A stretch of 64,000 bases of DNA, taken from NCBI GenBank assembly GCA_958298945.1, contig OY282606.1:40995920-41059919 (forward strand), given 5' to 3'. Shown in pieces: positions 22,598-33,724 of the stretch; the first letter of the stretch is position 1; each line of letters opens with the position of its first letter. This DNA comes from Atherix ibis (lineage: Eukaryota; Arthropoda; Insecta; Diptera; Athericidae). The position numbers were made by a program, and so were the translations under genes. The notes below the pieces were generated by a model, which saw nothing but the letters and a program-made list of their open reading frames with translations, was not told the origin of the DNA and ran no database searches.

Positions 22598-23647
22598 ATG
22601 GAAAAGGAACAATATCGTTCGGTGATTAGATTCTTGTTTTTGGAAGGGAAAACGTGCAGCTAAATCAAAGATCGCTTGGATGCTGTGTATGGTGACTCTT
22701 CTCCTTCGATGGCGACCGTCAAGAATTGGTTCAACGAGTTTGTTCGTGGCCGCACGTCGGTTTTTGATGAGCCACGCCCAGGTGCCCCAAAAACGGCTGG
22801 TACGGAGGAAAACGTTAAAAAAGTCCCTGATCTCGTGCTGGAAGACCGTCGATTGAAGGTTCACGAGATAGCTGAGACGGTGGGCATCGCAGTAGGAATG
22901 GTGCATCATATTCTACACGAAGAACTGGGCATGAGAAAGCTGTCGGCGCGATGGGTGCCGCGTTTGCTCACACCGGAAAACAAGTGCAACCGTGAGACCA
23001 AATCGGCGACGTGTTTGGCGCTGTTTTAGCGCAATCCAGCGGAGTTCTTGCGTCGTTTCGTGACCGTCGACGAAACATGGATTCACTGGTACACACCAGA
23101 GACCAAGGAACAGTCGAAACAGTGGACTTCACCCGGCAAACGTGCTCCGAAGAAGGCGAAGACTGTTCGATCGGTCGGAAAGGTGATGGCCACTGTTTTC
23201 TGCGATTCACAAGGTGTGATCCACATCGATTACCTCGAGAAGGGTAAAACAATCACGGGGCGCTATTATGCTGACTTATTGGGCCGATTTGACGTCGAAT
23301 TGAAGTAAAAGCGGCCCCGCTTTGCGAAGAAAAAAGTGCTGTTCCACCACGACAATGCGCCGGCTCACACCTCCGCCGTCGCCATGGCCAAATTGGTCGA
23401 ATTGCGCTACGAATTGCTGCCCCATCCACCGTACTCTCCAGATTTGGCCCCCTGTGACTACTTTTTGTTTCCAAACCTGAAAAAATCACTCGCCGGGAAT
23501 AGATTTGGGTCGAATGAGGAGGTCATCATCGCCACGGAGGCCTATTTTGCTTCCCTCGAGAAAATGTATTTTTTGGACTGGTTAAAAAAGTTAGAGCATC
23601 GCTGGGCCAAGTGTATCGAGCTTGAAGGAGATTATGTGGAAAAATAA
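22598..23647 (+). pseudogene. Mariner transposase, full length, three in-frame stops
   Basis: The reading frame runs from ATG at 22598 to TAA at 23645 with no frameshift: 349 codons, the normal size. It is broken only by TAA at 22661, TAG at 23027 and TAA at 23306. HTH1 starts MEKEQYRSVIRFLF. A linker carries FNEFVRGRTSVFDEPRPGAP, and HTH2 has LKVHEIAETVGIAVGMVHHIL. The WVPRLLTPENK motif (WVPHEL-type linker contact) and FVTVDETWIH follow. Catalytic residues are Asp158 (VDET, 23069-23071), Asp252 (HHDN, 23351-23353) and Asp287 (PCDY, 23456-23458). The 34-residue spacing makes it DD34D. It ends with WAKCIELEGDYVEK. In the family this enzyme cuts and pastes the element at TA sites. Related proteins are often labelled SETMAR in automatic annotation; this is not the host SETMAR gene. 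Confidence 0.95.
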
Positions 23648-23683
23648 ATTGCCACCTTTCCAAAATTTTCGTTTTTTTTTTGT

Positions 23684-23711
23684 AGGCTAAGTACTTGTTG
23701 AATGACCCTCG
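23684..23711 (-). repeat. Right terminal inverted repeat of mariner
   Basis: 28 bp, read inward on the minus strand as CGAGGGTCATTCAACAAGTA followed by CTTAGCCT. Followed directly by the TA target duplication. Confidence 0.9.
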
Positions 23712-23713
23712 TA

Positions 23714-24135
23714 TTTCAGACTTCGTATGGGTAAAAAGTATGGCCGAATCATCAGCATAAGTTTTAGAGTCAGATGGTCTGCTTATAATTTTATATAAAA
23801 TGTGACCAATGACACTGCTTTGTGGAACTCCAGTTGAAAGAGAATATATTTCTAAGAATTCTGTATCGCCTGTTATTTGGAAATAATGGAAGAAATTTGA
23901 ATTTATAAGGAAGGACGCTCTTGAGTTTTCAGAGTAACCCAGGATAACATGCGTGATCCTAATCATGAGTAATATCTAATACTATAGTTTGATGTTTCGG
24001 CTTTTGTATTTTTGCGGGTTAGAAAGTGAGACATTTATTATCATTATATTTTAGATACTCTTATCAGATGTGTGTCCTTAGCGTAAGAATACTCCTATGC
24101 AATACTCATTCTTCTCAAGAAAGTAATAAAATTTA
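23714..24135 (-). pseudogene. Jockey-like LINE RT core, upstream half
   Basis: Minus-strand reading gives EYCIGVFLR (degenerate motif A region) near 24120, then IRITHVILGYSENSRASFL. STGVPQSSVIGHILYKII follows (motif B, usual 'AGVPQGSVLGPxLYxIY'). TYADDSAILFTH is the RT motif C with both catalytic aspartates intact. The frame is open for over 80 codons up to the mariner junction. The remaining downstream part is at 22195-22425. Jockey-type RTs copy element RNA at a nicked chromosomal target. This copy is disrupted by the mariner and earlier stops. Confidence 0.85.
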
Positions 24136-24183
24136 TTGATTATGGAGTAAGCAGATCGGAAGCAAAATTGATCATTAGCAATA

Positions 24184-24239
24184 AGTTACAGAGTCGTTTT
24201 AATAGTAATTTTTATTACTAATAAAACGACTCTGTAACT
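24184..24239. repeat. 56-bp near-perfect hairpin
   Basis: Two 25-base arms (24184-24208 and 24215-24239) pair at 24 of 25 positions around a 6-base T-rich loop. The arms begin AGTTACAGAGTCG and end CGACTCTGTAACT. Symmetry stops exactly at the arm ends. It lies just upstream (in LINE orientation) of the Jockey-like RT. It could be the remnant of a foldback or MITE-type element, or a transcribed hairpin. No TA target duplication is evident. Confidence 0.85.
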
Positions 24240-27200
24240 ATCGGATAAAAGGTTATGAGCAAGTTGCTGTTGAAAATATTGTATATGGAATTAAAATATG
24301 AAATTTGTTTATGACAAATACAATTTTTTTTTCAAAATTTCTGAACATAAGAAATAAGAAAGAAGAAAACTTTGAATAAAATAATAGAAAAACCACTTCT
24401 TAGATTCTGAACTTTTATTAAATTCCTTGCCAATTAAAACTCTTCTCTTAATATATACTATCAAATTTGAAGTTTGTCTATTGTTTTTTTTTCTTGTTAG
24501 AAAAAATGAGTTGTTTAATCATTTATAATAACTCCGATGAAATGAAAATTGAATTTTCATTTTCCTTTAATAATAATATAAGAAAAATAATATACAATTT
24601 TTCTTAATTAATTTTAATACAATACAAAAACATTCGAACTGACAGATAAACTTTCTCATATTAACAATTTGCTGGTTGTTTTTCGTACTAGAATTTCAAA
24701 TATGTTTTAAAACTTGTCCAAATTTGTTATGGAAATATTTAATTAAAAACGATTGATAAGAGTTAAATTGCATTTTGAATGAACTGACAAGTAGAGATGA
24801 AAGGAAATTTCTTATGAATTCTGAACGATCATCAAATGTTATTGTGCCAAGAATTGGTTGGAATTTATTTAAATAAATTTTTAGTATTTTAGATTGTAAC
24901 TTATTACCATCTCGAGAGTTCATTTTAGTATAGAAATAATATCAATAAAAATAGTCCTATAAAATTGAATATTATATTAAATACTTGGAAAAGTTGGGAA
25001 ACAATTTGTTTCAAATTTACTTTATTAGTAGTAAAAGAGGAGTGAGTAGATTACGAAATTAACAAAATTCCTTCGGCAATTTCTAAATAATCTTCATCGG
25101 TTGATGTTCTTTTCTTTAGGACGAAATGTATGCGTCACACTGAATTGGTTTTCCGCCCACACAATTGCTCATAATAGAAAATATCCTCAAGCAAAAATAT
25201 GTAATCTTAAATTAACAAATTTATTGACGTGTTTGACATAGTATGGAACAGGAGTTAAATTCACACGGTTATGACGTTAGATGAATATTTTTGTACACAA
25301 ATTCAACAATTATTCTAGAAGGACATCAATTCAAGACGTATTGGACAGAATTATGTTTGTATAAAAAGTTTTTCCTCTTTCCCCATACATTGTGTATCCT
25401 TGCTTTAAAGGATTTGTTAAGATTTTCCCGTTGTTCGCAAGCTTTTGTCTAAAAACTTATTATTTCATATTTTCTCCATTATTATTCAGAATTATAGCTT
25501 ACAACATGAAAATATCACCTCGTAATAAGTAAATGGTAATAAAAGAGCGGAAAATTATAGCCCATCAGTGGATGTAAAGCCATTTGGTTTTTGTGGAAGC
25601 ATCTGGGCAATTGGAATGTTTCAACTACTAGCGAATGTTATGGCTAAGCAAGCGCCATTACAATTTCCGATTATACTATAAATATATACTATAACAAAAT
25701 TCACCATAATACGAATTGGTAGTTTGAAATCTTTAAGCGAAATTAGAAATTAATTCGAACAAACGTTTCTTACGTGCTTTCTGTTGTACTCATAAATCAT
25801 TTTATCGATCCATGAGACATTTTGTATTAATTTTCATTGCTAATTTCGATTTGCAAAATTAACTACAGTCAAAACTTAACTTTACTGCTTTCTTATACCC
25901 TCATCTTAATTTTTTTTTTTTTTAAATTTCATCCGCCATTTAAATATGGTGGCGTAGTTCTAAACATATTTCATTTTGAATGTATTAGAAATGTCCTTTA
26001 TCTGTAATGCAGCCTATATCTCTGTTGCTGTCGGTTATATAATTTTTCTTTTACTATTTTAGTATCTAATTCCTTTTTCTTGTTTACGCATTTTTTGTTG
26101 TTGGTTTATCTACATAGCGACATACAAGGAACATTTTTCTTTTCCTTAACAGAATTCATTTTTTTTACTTTCTTATTTTAGTGTAAACACACAAATAGCT
26201 GATGTGATCATAATTTACAAACTTCTAAAATATGAATTTACATTTCATGTTTTACTTAGTGATTGACGCTTCTTGACCTTCCACTACTGCCTTGTATGGT
26301 ACTGTGTCATGTTGCAAGTTTAATCTCGCTTAAGATTTTTCTCATTTTTAGTATTATTTATTTTTAGATTTTTTTCCCTTGATCACAAACAAAAGTAATT
26401 TTCATCATCCTCTTAAGGACAAATTTTCATCTCTTTTAAGGACACTCAACAAGACCAAATGTAATAGACCTCTGAGAAAGCTGTCGGTTCCATTAAAGTA
26501 CATATTTTTCGTTTACTTTTGTTAAAATTACTTTGAAATAGTCAACATGAAAGATGAGAAATTTTTGTAAATAAAAATGAGAATGTAAGATAGAATGATA
26601 TTTCCTTTAATGATGGTAAATAAAGGACGATAATAATTTTGATTTTCAAATGCAAATGAAAAATTGACAGCAGCAACGGAGAATTAATCGAGATTTTGTT
26701 ATCAGCTATCTTTAATGTTAATAAGATTTTTCAAATTGAAAACAAAAACATCTAAAGTTAAGGTTTGATGTGTTAATATTAAAAAAGAAAGAAAATTAGC
26801 GTGAAAAGTATAGAAGATGAAAACAATAATAATGTTGAAGGAAGAATTTTGATGATATAAAATCAAATTTTATAAAATATATTCCCTAAGAGCCCTTTTG
26901 AGATTATTCTTTTTTTTTTTTAAATAACGAATAATAATTTAATATAAATGATGTACAAAAAATAAAAAATAAAATAGGAAATTATATAGAGAAAAATATC
27001 TATCCGATGTTTGTGGGGATCAACATCCGCTCAATGATAATGGTGATGATGATGATGATGATGATGATTATGATTATGATAATGATGATGGAATAGTAAA
27101 TAAACGTTAGGTTAAGTTTTGTAGTTTAATTTTATGTTACTTTATTCTTTATATTTAACTTGAAATATTTTAAATTATTTCAACTTACTGAGCTGCTTCA

Positions 27201-27310
27201 TTTTCAATTGTATTAAAGTGGAACAAATTTTTTTAAAAGACTTGTTTCCTAAAACTTAGAATTACATTGAAGACCTTAAAGGATTCAGTAAAAAAAAGGT
27301 TTTTTTTGCA
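24240..27310. other. AT-rich sequence, no gene recognised
   Basis: The stretch near 25080-25700 and a 75-codon minus frame at 24696-24923 were read and show no domain. Contains the GAT microsatellite listed separately. Confidence 0.5.
27040..27091. repeat. GAT/GAA-type trinucleotide microsatellite
   Basis: Seven to eight consecutive GAT units at about 27049-27069, flanked by interrupted TGATAA and TTATGA units. Ordinary simple repeat. Confidence 0.85.
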
Positions 27311-27314
27311 TCTA

Positions 27315-27610
27315 ATCAGACTTGGACGCTCTATCATTATAACGTCCCTTGTCACAAAAAGAATTTTTGCCGGTAAATAGGATTTTGTGGCTTCATAGCT
27401 TCTCTAATCATAATTCGTGTAACTTTTTTTCTTCCCTAAGATAAGGAGCCATTTAAAATGACTTTTACATCCAAAGGAGTGTAATATGCCTTCTAGTTCT
27501 GCTACGAAGAGTGAAAAAAAACCCTTCACCGTCCACAGCTGCCCAAGGGAACTACTTAGAAAAGCATAATATTTACCTATAAAAATTACATAAAATTTTT
27601 CAATCTCATT
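27315..27610 (+). pseudogene. Mariner transposase C-terminal fragment
   Basis: The + frames give WTLYHYNVPCHKKNF (usual 'WLLHHDNAPCHxA', Asp2 replaced by Tyr or Asn) and, after a frameshift, a NHNSCNFFLFPKIRSHLK block (usual 'DLSPCDFFLFPKLKxHLKG', Asp3 replaced by Asn). It ends with CPRELLRKA (usual 'CIAAQGNYFEG'). The first half of the gene is absent. The ending resembles the mariner relic at 46.3 kb, so the two probably belong to one subfamily. Confidence 0.65.
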
Positions 27611-29120
27611 AATATTCTGCCATACCTTATGGAATTATTTAGCAAATTATTGCAAAAGCTTTAATTACATTAATTTGAAAGAAATTTTTTAGTTATAAAC
27701 AGTTAATAGAGATTACAAGAATTTCGTATAAGATCTGGGAAATATGTTAGAATAGTCCTACGGTATTTTCGACCTGCCGCGAGGGGCAACTTATAAAAAA
27801 ATAATTATGCCAAAATAGCGTTAGCAGGTGACTCCATAAACAAATTCCATTTAATTAAAAAGTTATTTCGAAATGAAAGTTTTTCTTATATCTTATTTTT
27901 CTTCAATTAAATAATAAATTTATAATATAGAAAATTCTCTTATAATATCTATTTAATATTTCAAAACCATTGTGCAAATTAGATAATTCCAAAGAATAGA
28001 CACAACAAACAAGATATTTATTTTTAAATTAATTAAAATATTTTGTCAAGAAAATTGTTATCAATTAATTATATAATAATTTTTAAATATCACAGAAATT
28101 TTCATCATTGAACAAATTTCAAAATAATTTACTTTTATTTGATATTAAATATTTTATTAAGCAAAATATTTCTATTCCTTTTACTAAATCGATCTGTAAT
28201 ATGGTACATTGAATTATTGTTTCTGAAATCTGCGAGTAGTAAAAGGAGAAAATGATTTTCAATTGAAAATAATCAAGAAATTTTCGGAAAATTCAATTAT
28301 GTGCAATAAAATATTTACATTATTACCTCAGATACTTTACAAGTACACCGCTTTTATGAGTATTTCTATTTTGTTTAATGCTAAGTATCCCTAGTTTAAA
28401 ACAGTTTAACCACACCAGAAACACCAGTTGAAATTACATCAATTAGAAATGACAAACAGTTTCCATTTTCGTGAATAATTAAATCATTTTCAACAAACCG
28501 TCTGGCAACAATCTAAATCAACAAGGACTCAACCTTCGGGTACAAAAATCTTCATCGAATTTGTTGTAATGTAGACAAACTGGTGGTTAAACGGTGATGC
28601 CGATAACCCGTTTTCATCAAGCCGTTGGAAGTTGTATCATTTGCTTTGAAGTCACCAAAATCAGATCAATTACTAAGTTTGGATATAAAATTACATGTTG
28701 TGACAAAATAACCGACTCCCGGGGTAGTAGTTCCAAAATCTGGTATTTTCTCTTAAATTTCTGTGAAAACAATATTTTTTACTAAGCCCCGGGAGCTGAC
28801 AGATTTTATTTTTACAATAGCAACAACAGTTATTTCCGGTAAAGGTATTCAATTGAAAATAAATTTCTTTCGTTGTTTTCTACGAATATATCAGTTACGA
28901 AATTGAAGAAAAAAAATTACATTTATTTTCACAGAAATACTAACTTAGAATAGGGATGAAAAGAATTCGATGCGGTCAATATTGCCACAAGGACATGGAC
29001 TGAACATTTTCCAATATGATCCCACTGCATCATTGGATAATTGTTATAAAATGGGGTATTTTCTCTCTTCTGAATGGATATAGTATTTACGGCATTGTTT
29101 GTTTTTTGATAAGTATTCTG
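27611..29120. other. AT-rich sequence, nothing recognised
   Basis: A short GC-rich inverted repeat CTCCCGGGG / CCCCGGGAG lies near 28713 and 28787. A 63-codon + frame at 28594-28785 has no recognisable domain. Confidence 0.5.
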
Positions 29121-29125
29121 CATTC

Positions 29126-30115
29126 CACCAAATAAATGCTGGTGTTCCCCAGGGTTCGGTTATATCGCCGACCCTTTTTTTTCATAAATAATCTTACATC
29201 TGTTATTTGTAATACAATTTACTATTTCACTGATAACAATACGCTCAGTTTTTCATACTTGTTTCCTGATTCATATTATTGCTCTTCGTCCATGGAGATG
29301 GAACGCTAATGTTTGTGAAACTCATTAAATTCTGATATAGACTGTATATTTCTATGGGGCTCAAAAAACAGAGTGGAATTTAATACTTCCAAAGCGCAGA
29401 GGTGTTTTCTGTCCATAAAGTAACACTTAAATCTCCAGCCATTGTCCATAAACGATACTTGCATAACAGAAACCGAAAAACTTTCCGTTCTCGGTATGTG
29501 CACCAATGAAAACCTTTGTTTTAGATTTCCTTAAGCTATGCAAGAAATTTCTCACTCCCACTGATCTAGCCAATATACACAAAGCTGGAAAATAATCCCA
29601 TATACAGGCAGGCGCTTTTAAAACGTCATTGCACTAACCAAATGGAACTCAAAATCAAGAGATAAAATTAATAGGAGCCAAAACTATTGTGGAGTCATAA
29701 GACTCACTGGAACGCTGACGTAATGTCTGCTGTCTTTCCTTATTTTATCGTAATTTTTAACGTAAAAATTATTTTTAACAATTTTTTATAGAAAAAAAAT
29801 TTCATATTTACTAAACAACGATTAATAAAAAATTTTTTTTTTTCATTAATAGAATAGATTAGTCTTACTTTGTGTGTCAGGATACCAGCGGAAGGGCTAG
29901 TTGATCCGATATATTAGACTGGCTAGTGGGGCACAACAAATTTCACCGGAGGCCTTATTACTCATTGAATCTAATCGCAAACCCATCTCTCAATACTTAT
30001 TCAAAATCCCGTACTAACTTATTGTTTAAAGAAATTTATTTCTCTAACTACCATTCCCATAACCTCTTAAAAAACATATATGTTTTTTGAGGAAGAAATT
30101 CATCTTCCTTTTCAT
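29126..30115 (+). pseudogene. CR1-like LINE RT fragment
   Basis: The + strand reads HQINAGVPQGSVISPTLF (motif B, well kept) and YYFTDNNTLSFSYLF (motif C, with TDN where YADD is expected). It goes on through LNSDIDCIFLWGSKNRVEFNTSKAQ and ITETEKLSVLGM, then LKLCKKFLTPTDLANIHKA. IKLIGAKTIVES-DSLER-RNVCCLSLFYR follows near 29660-29755. The order matches CR1/Crack-like LINEs ('LGFLRRCKKYFTPxDLLxIY...SLExRRNVxxLSLFYR'). A roughly 120-bp AT-rich insertion or decayed part (29760-29880) separates a weaker continuation, YSLNLIANPSLNTYSKS near 29955-30010, which fits the C-terminal end. Stops are frequent; the RT is dead. Confidence 0.75.
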
Positions 30116-30389
30116 TAATGATCTATGATCTTGAAAAAGATCCCTCCACCACACTCTGAGATTCCAAACTGCCTTTACTCATCCTGACTGGAAACTATGG
30201 TTGTAAGCAGAGTTGAGCGTGTCTACAATACTGTACAGATATAAATAGGGAAATACTGGTTCGACCTTCGACGGGAAATTCTTCCTAGATTAGTGATCTG
30301 GGAAGAGTTTTCCGTCGATTATTGATTACTTGCTGTTTTTTATGGATGATAAAATAACTTATTATTTAGTCATTTAGTTAGAACACTAG

Positions 30390-31170
30390 AACACCACCAT
30401 CAGAATAGCGGTAGAGATTGTAGTTTGTACTCTACAATAGTTTGCAATCACTCTTACCCTTTCGTGATCCATCGAGGGATCCTATTCTCAACAACATTCG
30501 ACATAATCTGCTTAACAATAGTGAAGTTAAAATACGTCGGATTCCATGTCATGTGCGAGTTTAGGGTAATAAGCGGACCGATCAACTAAAGAGGGAGGGG
30601 GGGGGGGGAGTGCTGCTGTGTCTTGTCCCCTTGTGTTCAAAAGTAGTACCTTACTTGTCGCATCTCCTAACCAAACCTTTGGGCCGTCCTAGACACACGG
30701 ACTTGCCAAGTGCTGAGAATTTCCTTTCGAAAAGAGGACCTTCCAATGCCCAACCAGTCTACTCGATAACTTTACCAAAATTTTGGCCACAGAAATTATT
30801 CAGAATTCGGATAGAACATTCTGATCTCACATATAATGTCTTTTTGGAAACCACACTCTCCTCATTTATGTATCATCTGAGGTTCAACCCACTATCACCC
30901 ATCTTCTAACGGAATGTCACCTGCCCAATATTTTTCTTCTAACGAGGTTCTTTCTATTGTGGAGCTTTTAGATCCCTCAATACCTTTTTTACAAATTTCC
31001 CAAAAACAAACTTTCACGCACTACAAAATTAAGGCACCTCTAACTGGTTCATGAAGCTCTAACTGGTTCATGAAGCAAAATTAAGGCACCTCTAACTAAC
31101 AGGTCACCAAATAGTCTAATGGTCGTGGAGCTGCCTAGGGATCCTATATACAAACAAACAAACAAACAAC
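30390..31170 (+). pseudogene. I-like LINE C-terminus: RNase H plus zinc-knuckle end
   Basis: The + strand reads PSRDPILNNIRHNLLNNSEVKIRRIPCHVRV-GNKRTDQLKREG. This is the RNase H ending 'ExIxRWIPGHxGIxGNExADxLAKEG', with Cys in the place of Gly before the His. A 12-base G run (30597-30608) follows immediately. FRIRIEHSDLTYNVFL and LTECHLPNIF fit the 'LRIGHTRLTHxxLL...HILTECP' end. The 3' end is marked by CAAA repeats at about 31152-31168. A related copy lies at 33.7-34.5 kb, and the two share 3' UTR sequence (CCAAATAG-CT-A). Inactive: RT is absent here and several stops are present. Confidence 0.72.
31025..31097. repeat. Nested short tandem duplication in LINE 3' region
   Basis: CTCTAACTGGTTCATGAAG occurs twice head to tail (31038-31056, 31057-31075). 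A flanking 21-base block, AAAATTAAGGCACCTCTAAC plus one base, also occurs on both sides (31025-31045, 31077-31097). These look like two successive local duplications after LINE insertion. Confidence 0.85.
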
Positions 31171-31244
31171 GACTAATTGTCCTTGATATCAAAAATAAAC
31201 AATTTTGCATAATAAAAGAGGATAATCCTCGAAAAAAATTATAA

Positions 31245-31310
31245 CACAGTCGTTAGCGCACTGGACTGCCATCCAAGGGGTCTTGTGTTCGAATCCCACC
31301 GGGACAAAGT
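31245..31310 (+). repeat. tRNA-like sequence with Pol III A and B boxes (SINE head)
   Basis: A-box-like TTAGCGCACTGG (31253-31264) and B-box-like GTTCGAATCC (31287-31296) sit at tRNA-like spacing. GGACTGCCATCC between them resembles an anticodon arm. The 5' and 3' ends do not pair as an acceptor stem and the T stem is mismatched, so this is not a working tRNA gene. The likeliest source is a tRNA-derived SINE. A degenerate second copy is at 47.3 kb on the other strand. Confidence 0.6.
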
Positions 31311-33715
31311 CGTGCGCCTTCATTTTATTATTAAGGTAAGATTTATTAAAATTCTTAATTGTATTATTAAGAATAAAATCCTTTAATTTCATTATTCCGT
31401 TTACCTCAACAAAAACATGATAAGGAAAAACAGATGAAAAAGCCACCACCCATCAGAAAACCGGAAATATCAATATCAGCTTTCGAAAGGAAGAACCAAT
31501 AGTCGATTAACACCCGTTTAGATCTTAATAACCGAAAAAATCAATTAGAACATTTTTTAAAAAGGTACTCGTATTCCGAAAGGAATATTAACAGGAAAAT
31601 AAAAAATAATTTTAATATAAAGATATTATATAAAAGCAGGCTTATCTTTAAAAAAAAATATTTTAAACCACTTCTTTTTAAGGCTCGACACTTTTATAAA
31701 ATAGTACTTTTTTTGGGAAAAAAAAAAACTTTACTATATTAAAATGTAGAATGTAAAAAAATGTCACTTTAAATGTATTTTTTACAATTACCTTAGAGTG
31801 ATTTTTTTCTCAATAAAAAGTTATTTTTTATCGAAAAATGGTAAGAAAATGTATTAATTCGATTTCAAAAGGTCTACTCCAAATTTTAGGTACAAAAACT
31901 CTTTCACTTTTGAATATTACTTGAAATTTTGTATTTTCTGTTTTAGCAAAAACCGTATTCATTATTTCAAAATAAAGCTTATACTTCAGAAAATGTTCAT
32001 TCACATAAAAAATACTCAAAATTTTTAATATCAATTTTCACATTTTCTTTCGTGTTGCTAAAGATACACCCAAATTATTAAGATATGAATTTTGAACATT
32101 ATAATTTTGGATATTCTTTAAATAGTAGCATTTTTATACATAATTGTTTTTAGAAAATTGAGCATCTTCAAAAAGAAATTTAAATTTTTAACATTAACTG
32201 AAAGAAACCTTCGTTCACATTAAGAAATTAGCTTTTAAGTATGATATTAAGTGCTCTTTAAATTTAATTTAATACTGAAATTTTGTTCAAATTAAAAAGT
32301 GAAAATATAACGAGAAATCTTTATATCTGAATTTTTTATAATTAATTTAAATTGTAAAAATGTTTACAAAAAAAAAAAACATAAATGACTAAATAAAAAT
32401 AAATAAAATATTTAATGTTAATGGTCATGGTCTGTAGTCCTTTTTTGATTAAAAAACAAACCCTTATTGTGTTTATATTGGCATGTCGTGAAATTAATGT
32501 AAGTACGAGTATTTGCTTACATTTTAGATAAATAAATAATTGATTTGAAGAGAAATTCTTTATGCGATTAATTATAAATTAGACGTTTCCATAATAAATG
32601 TATGATACGAGTATTTTCTTTATATAGAGAAACACTTTCATTTTGAGGACATGGCCCGTATTTGTCGTACTCATATACGCATGAATTAATTTTCTTTTGG
32701 AATAAATACGTACTTATAGAATACTCAAAATTAATTACCTAATCTTATAATACTCAATTTCCTTTCAAATATTCACAATACTGCGAATCTTATATACGAT
32801 CATATACAAATATGACTAGATATCGTTCAAAAAGATATTAAAGAAGCGAATACGATTTTCAAATATTATTTGTCCATGTCCAAAGCACTCTGAAGTTGGT
32901 TACGAAATTCGATTACTGTGGTCGATAACATTATCGAAAATATAGCATAAAATTCATATCGACGATATTTTGTCACGTAACCCTTACAGCCTCCGATCAT
33001 GTATTGTATAACTTGTATTGTAGTAACTCCTGCACAGGGGCACAGAGAAAACAGGAACAAAATAGTCTCCCTTCTTTATATTCGTACACAACAAGATGTG
33101 TGTCCTGGATTTATATTATTGTAACCAAATATATCGTATGGAACATAACTTCAAACAGTAACTTCGTAAGCGATTTGTAGTCCTGTACGAAGCAGTTATC
33201 TACGTAAAAACATGCTTTGTTCTGTTGAATGTATTTTGTTTTTTTCTTTTTTCTTAATAAAATTTAATGTTGCATGTTTCTAATATATTTTATTATATTG
33301 TACTTTTATACCATTTAACCAAAGTGTTATATTATATTTAACAAACACACCAAAATTTCGAAGATCTTGTTCCCTTGTGTTTTTTTCTTCACTTTTATAT
33401 AATTACATAAAAATACTGTACATTGTTAATATTATATAATCTTTGTTATTATTATAAGAAATTTTCTCTCTTATTTGTTTTCTCAAGTAAAAAATTCACA
33501 TTCAAATGAAATCAGTTAAAAAATAATAGCTCAGTGGGAATTCCTTTAGCATTTTATGGTACTTAAATGATTTAACCTTAGTTATTTAAGCAATTGAAAT
33601 GTTTTTGAAGGAATATTAAAGAGTCACTACCATGTTAAGTAAGTATTTAAGATAAAAATTAAACAAACAAATAAAATTTAAAAATATTTTAAAAGTTTTT
33701 AGGTTTCAAGAAATC
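31311..33715. other. AT-rich sequence, nothing recognised
   Basis: A minus frame at 32866-33060 contains CPCAGVTTIQVIQYMIGGC, which vaguely resembles a LINE zinc-knuckle end, but the match is too weak to call. The rest is A/T runs. Confidence 0.5.
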
Positions 33716-33724
33716 AATTTTAAA

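Larger units (their letters stand above)
22426..23711 (+). mobile_element. Nearly whole mariner element, 1286 bp, TA target
   Basis: The element starts CGAGAGTTATTCAACAATTA and its other end reads CGAGGGTCATTCAACAAGTA inward. The terminal repeats are 28 bp (22426-22453 and 23684-23711) and differ at a few bases. TA flanks both ends (22424-22425, 23712-23713), as expected of mariner. The length is normal for the family. It is clearly more GC-rich than the surrounding sequence, consistent with recent arrival, possibly by horizontal transfer, though transfer is an inference from composition only. It sits inside a Jockey-like LINE on the opposite strand. Confidence 0.93.

Noticed and set aside
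22598..23647. Calling this a host SETMAR (histone methyltransferase fusion) gene
   Set aside because: Only the mariner transposase part is present, with TIRs and TA flanks; there is no SET domain and three stops break the frame.
27040..27091. CRISPR-like or regulatory repeat
   Set aside because: Plain GAT microsatellite with no spacers.
28594..28785. 63-codon frame with several Cys residues
   Set aside because: Cys spacing fits no zinc-finger type and no homologue comes to mind.
31245..31310. Functional tRNA gene
   Set aside because: A and B boxes are present, but the acceptor arms do not pair and the T stem is mismatched.
32866..33060. Minus frame with CPCAGVTTIQVIQYMIGGC, like a LINE zinc knuckle
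   Set aside because: The His of the motif is missing and no RIGHTRLTH block precedes it.
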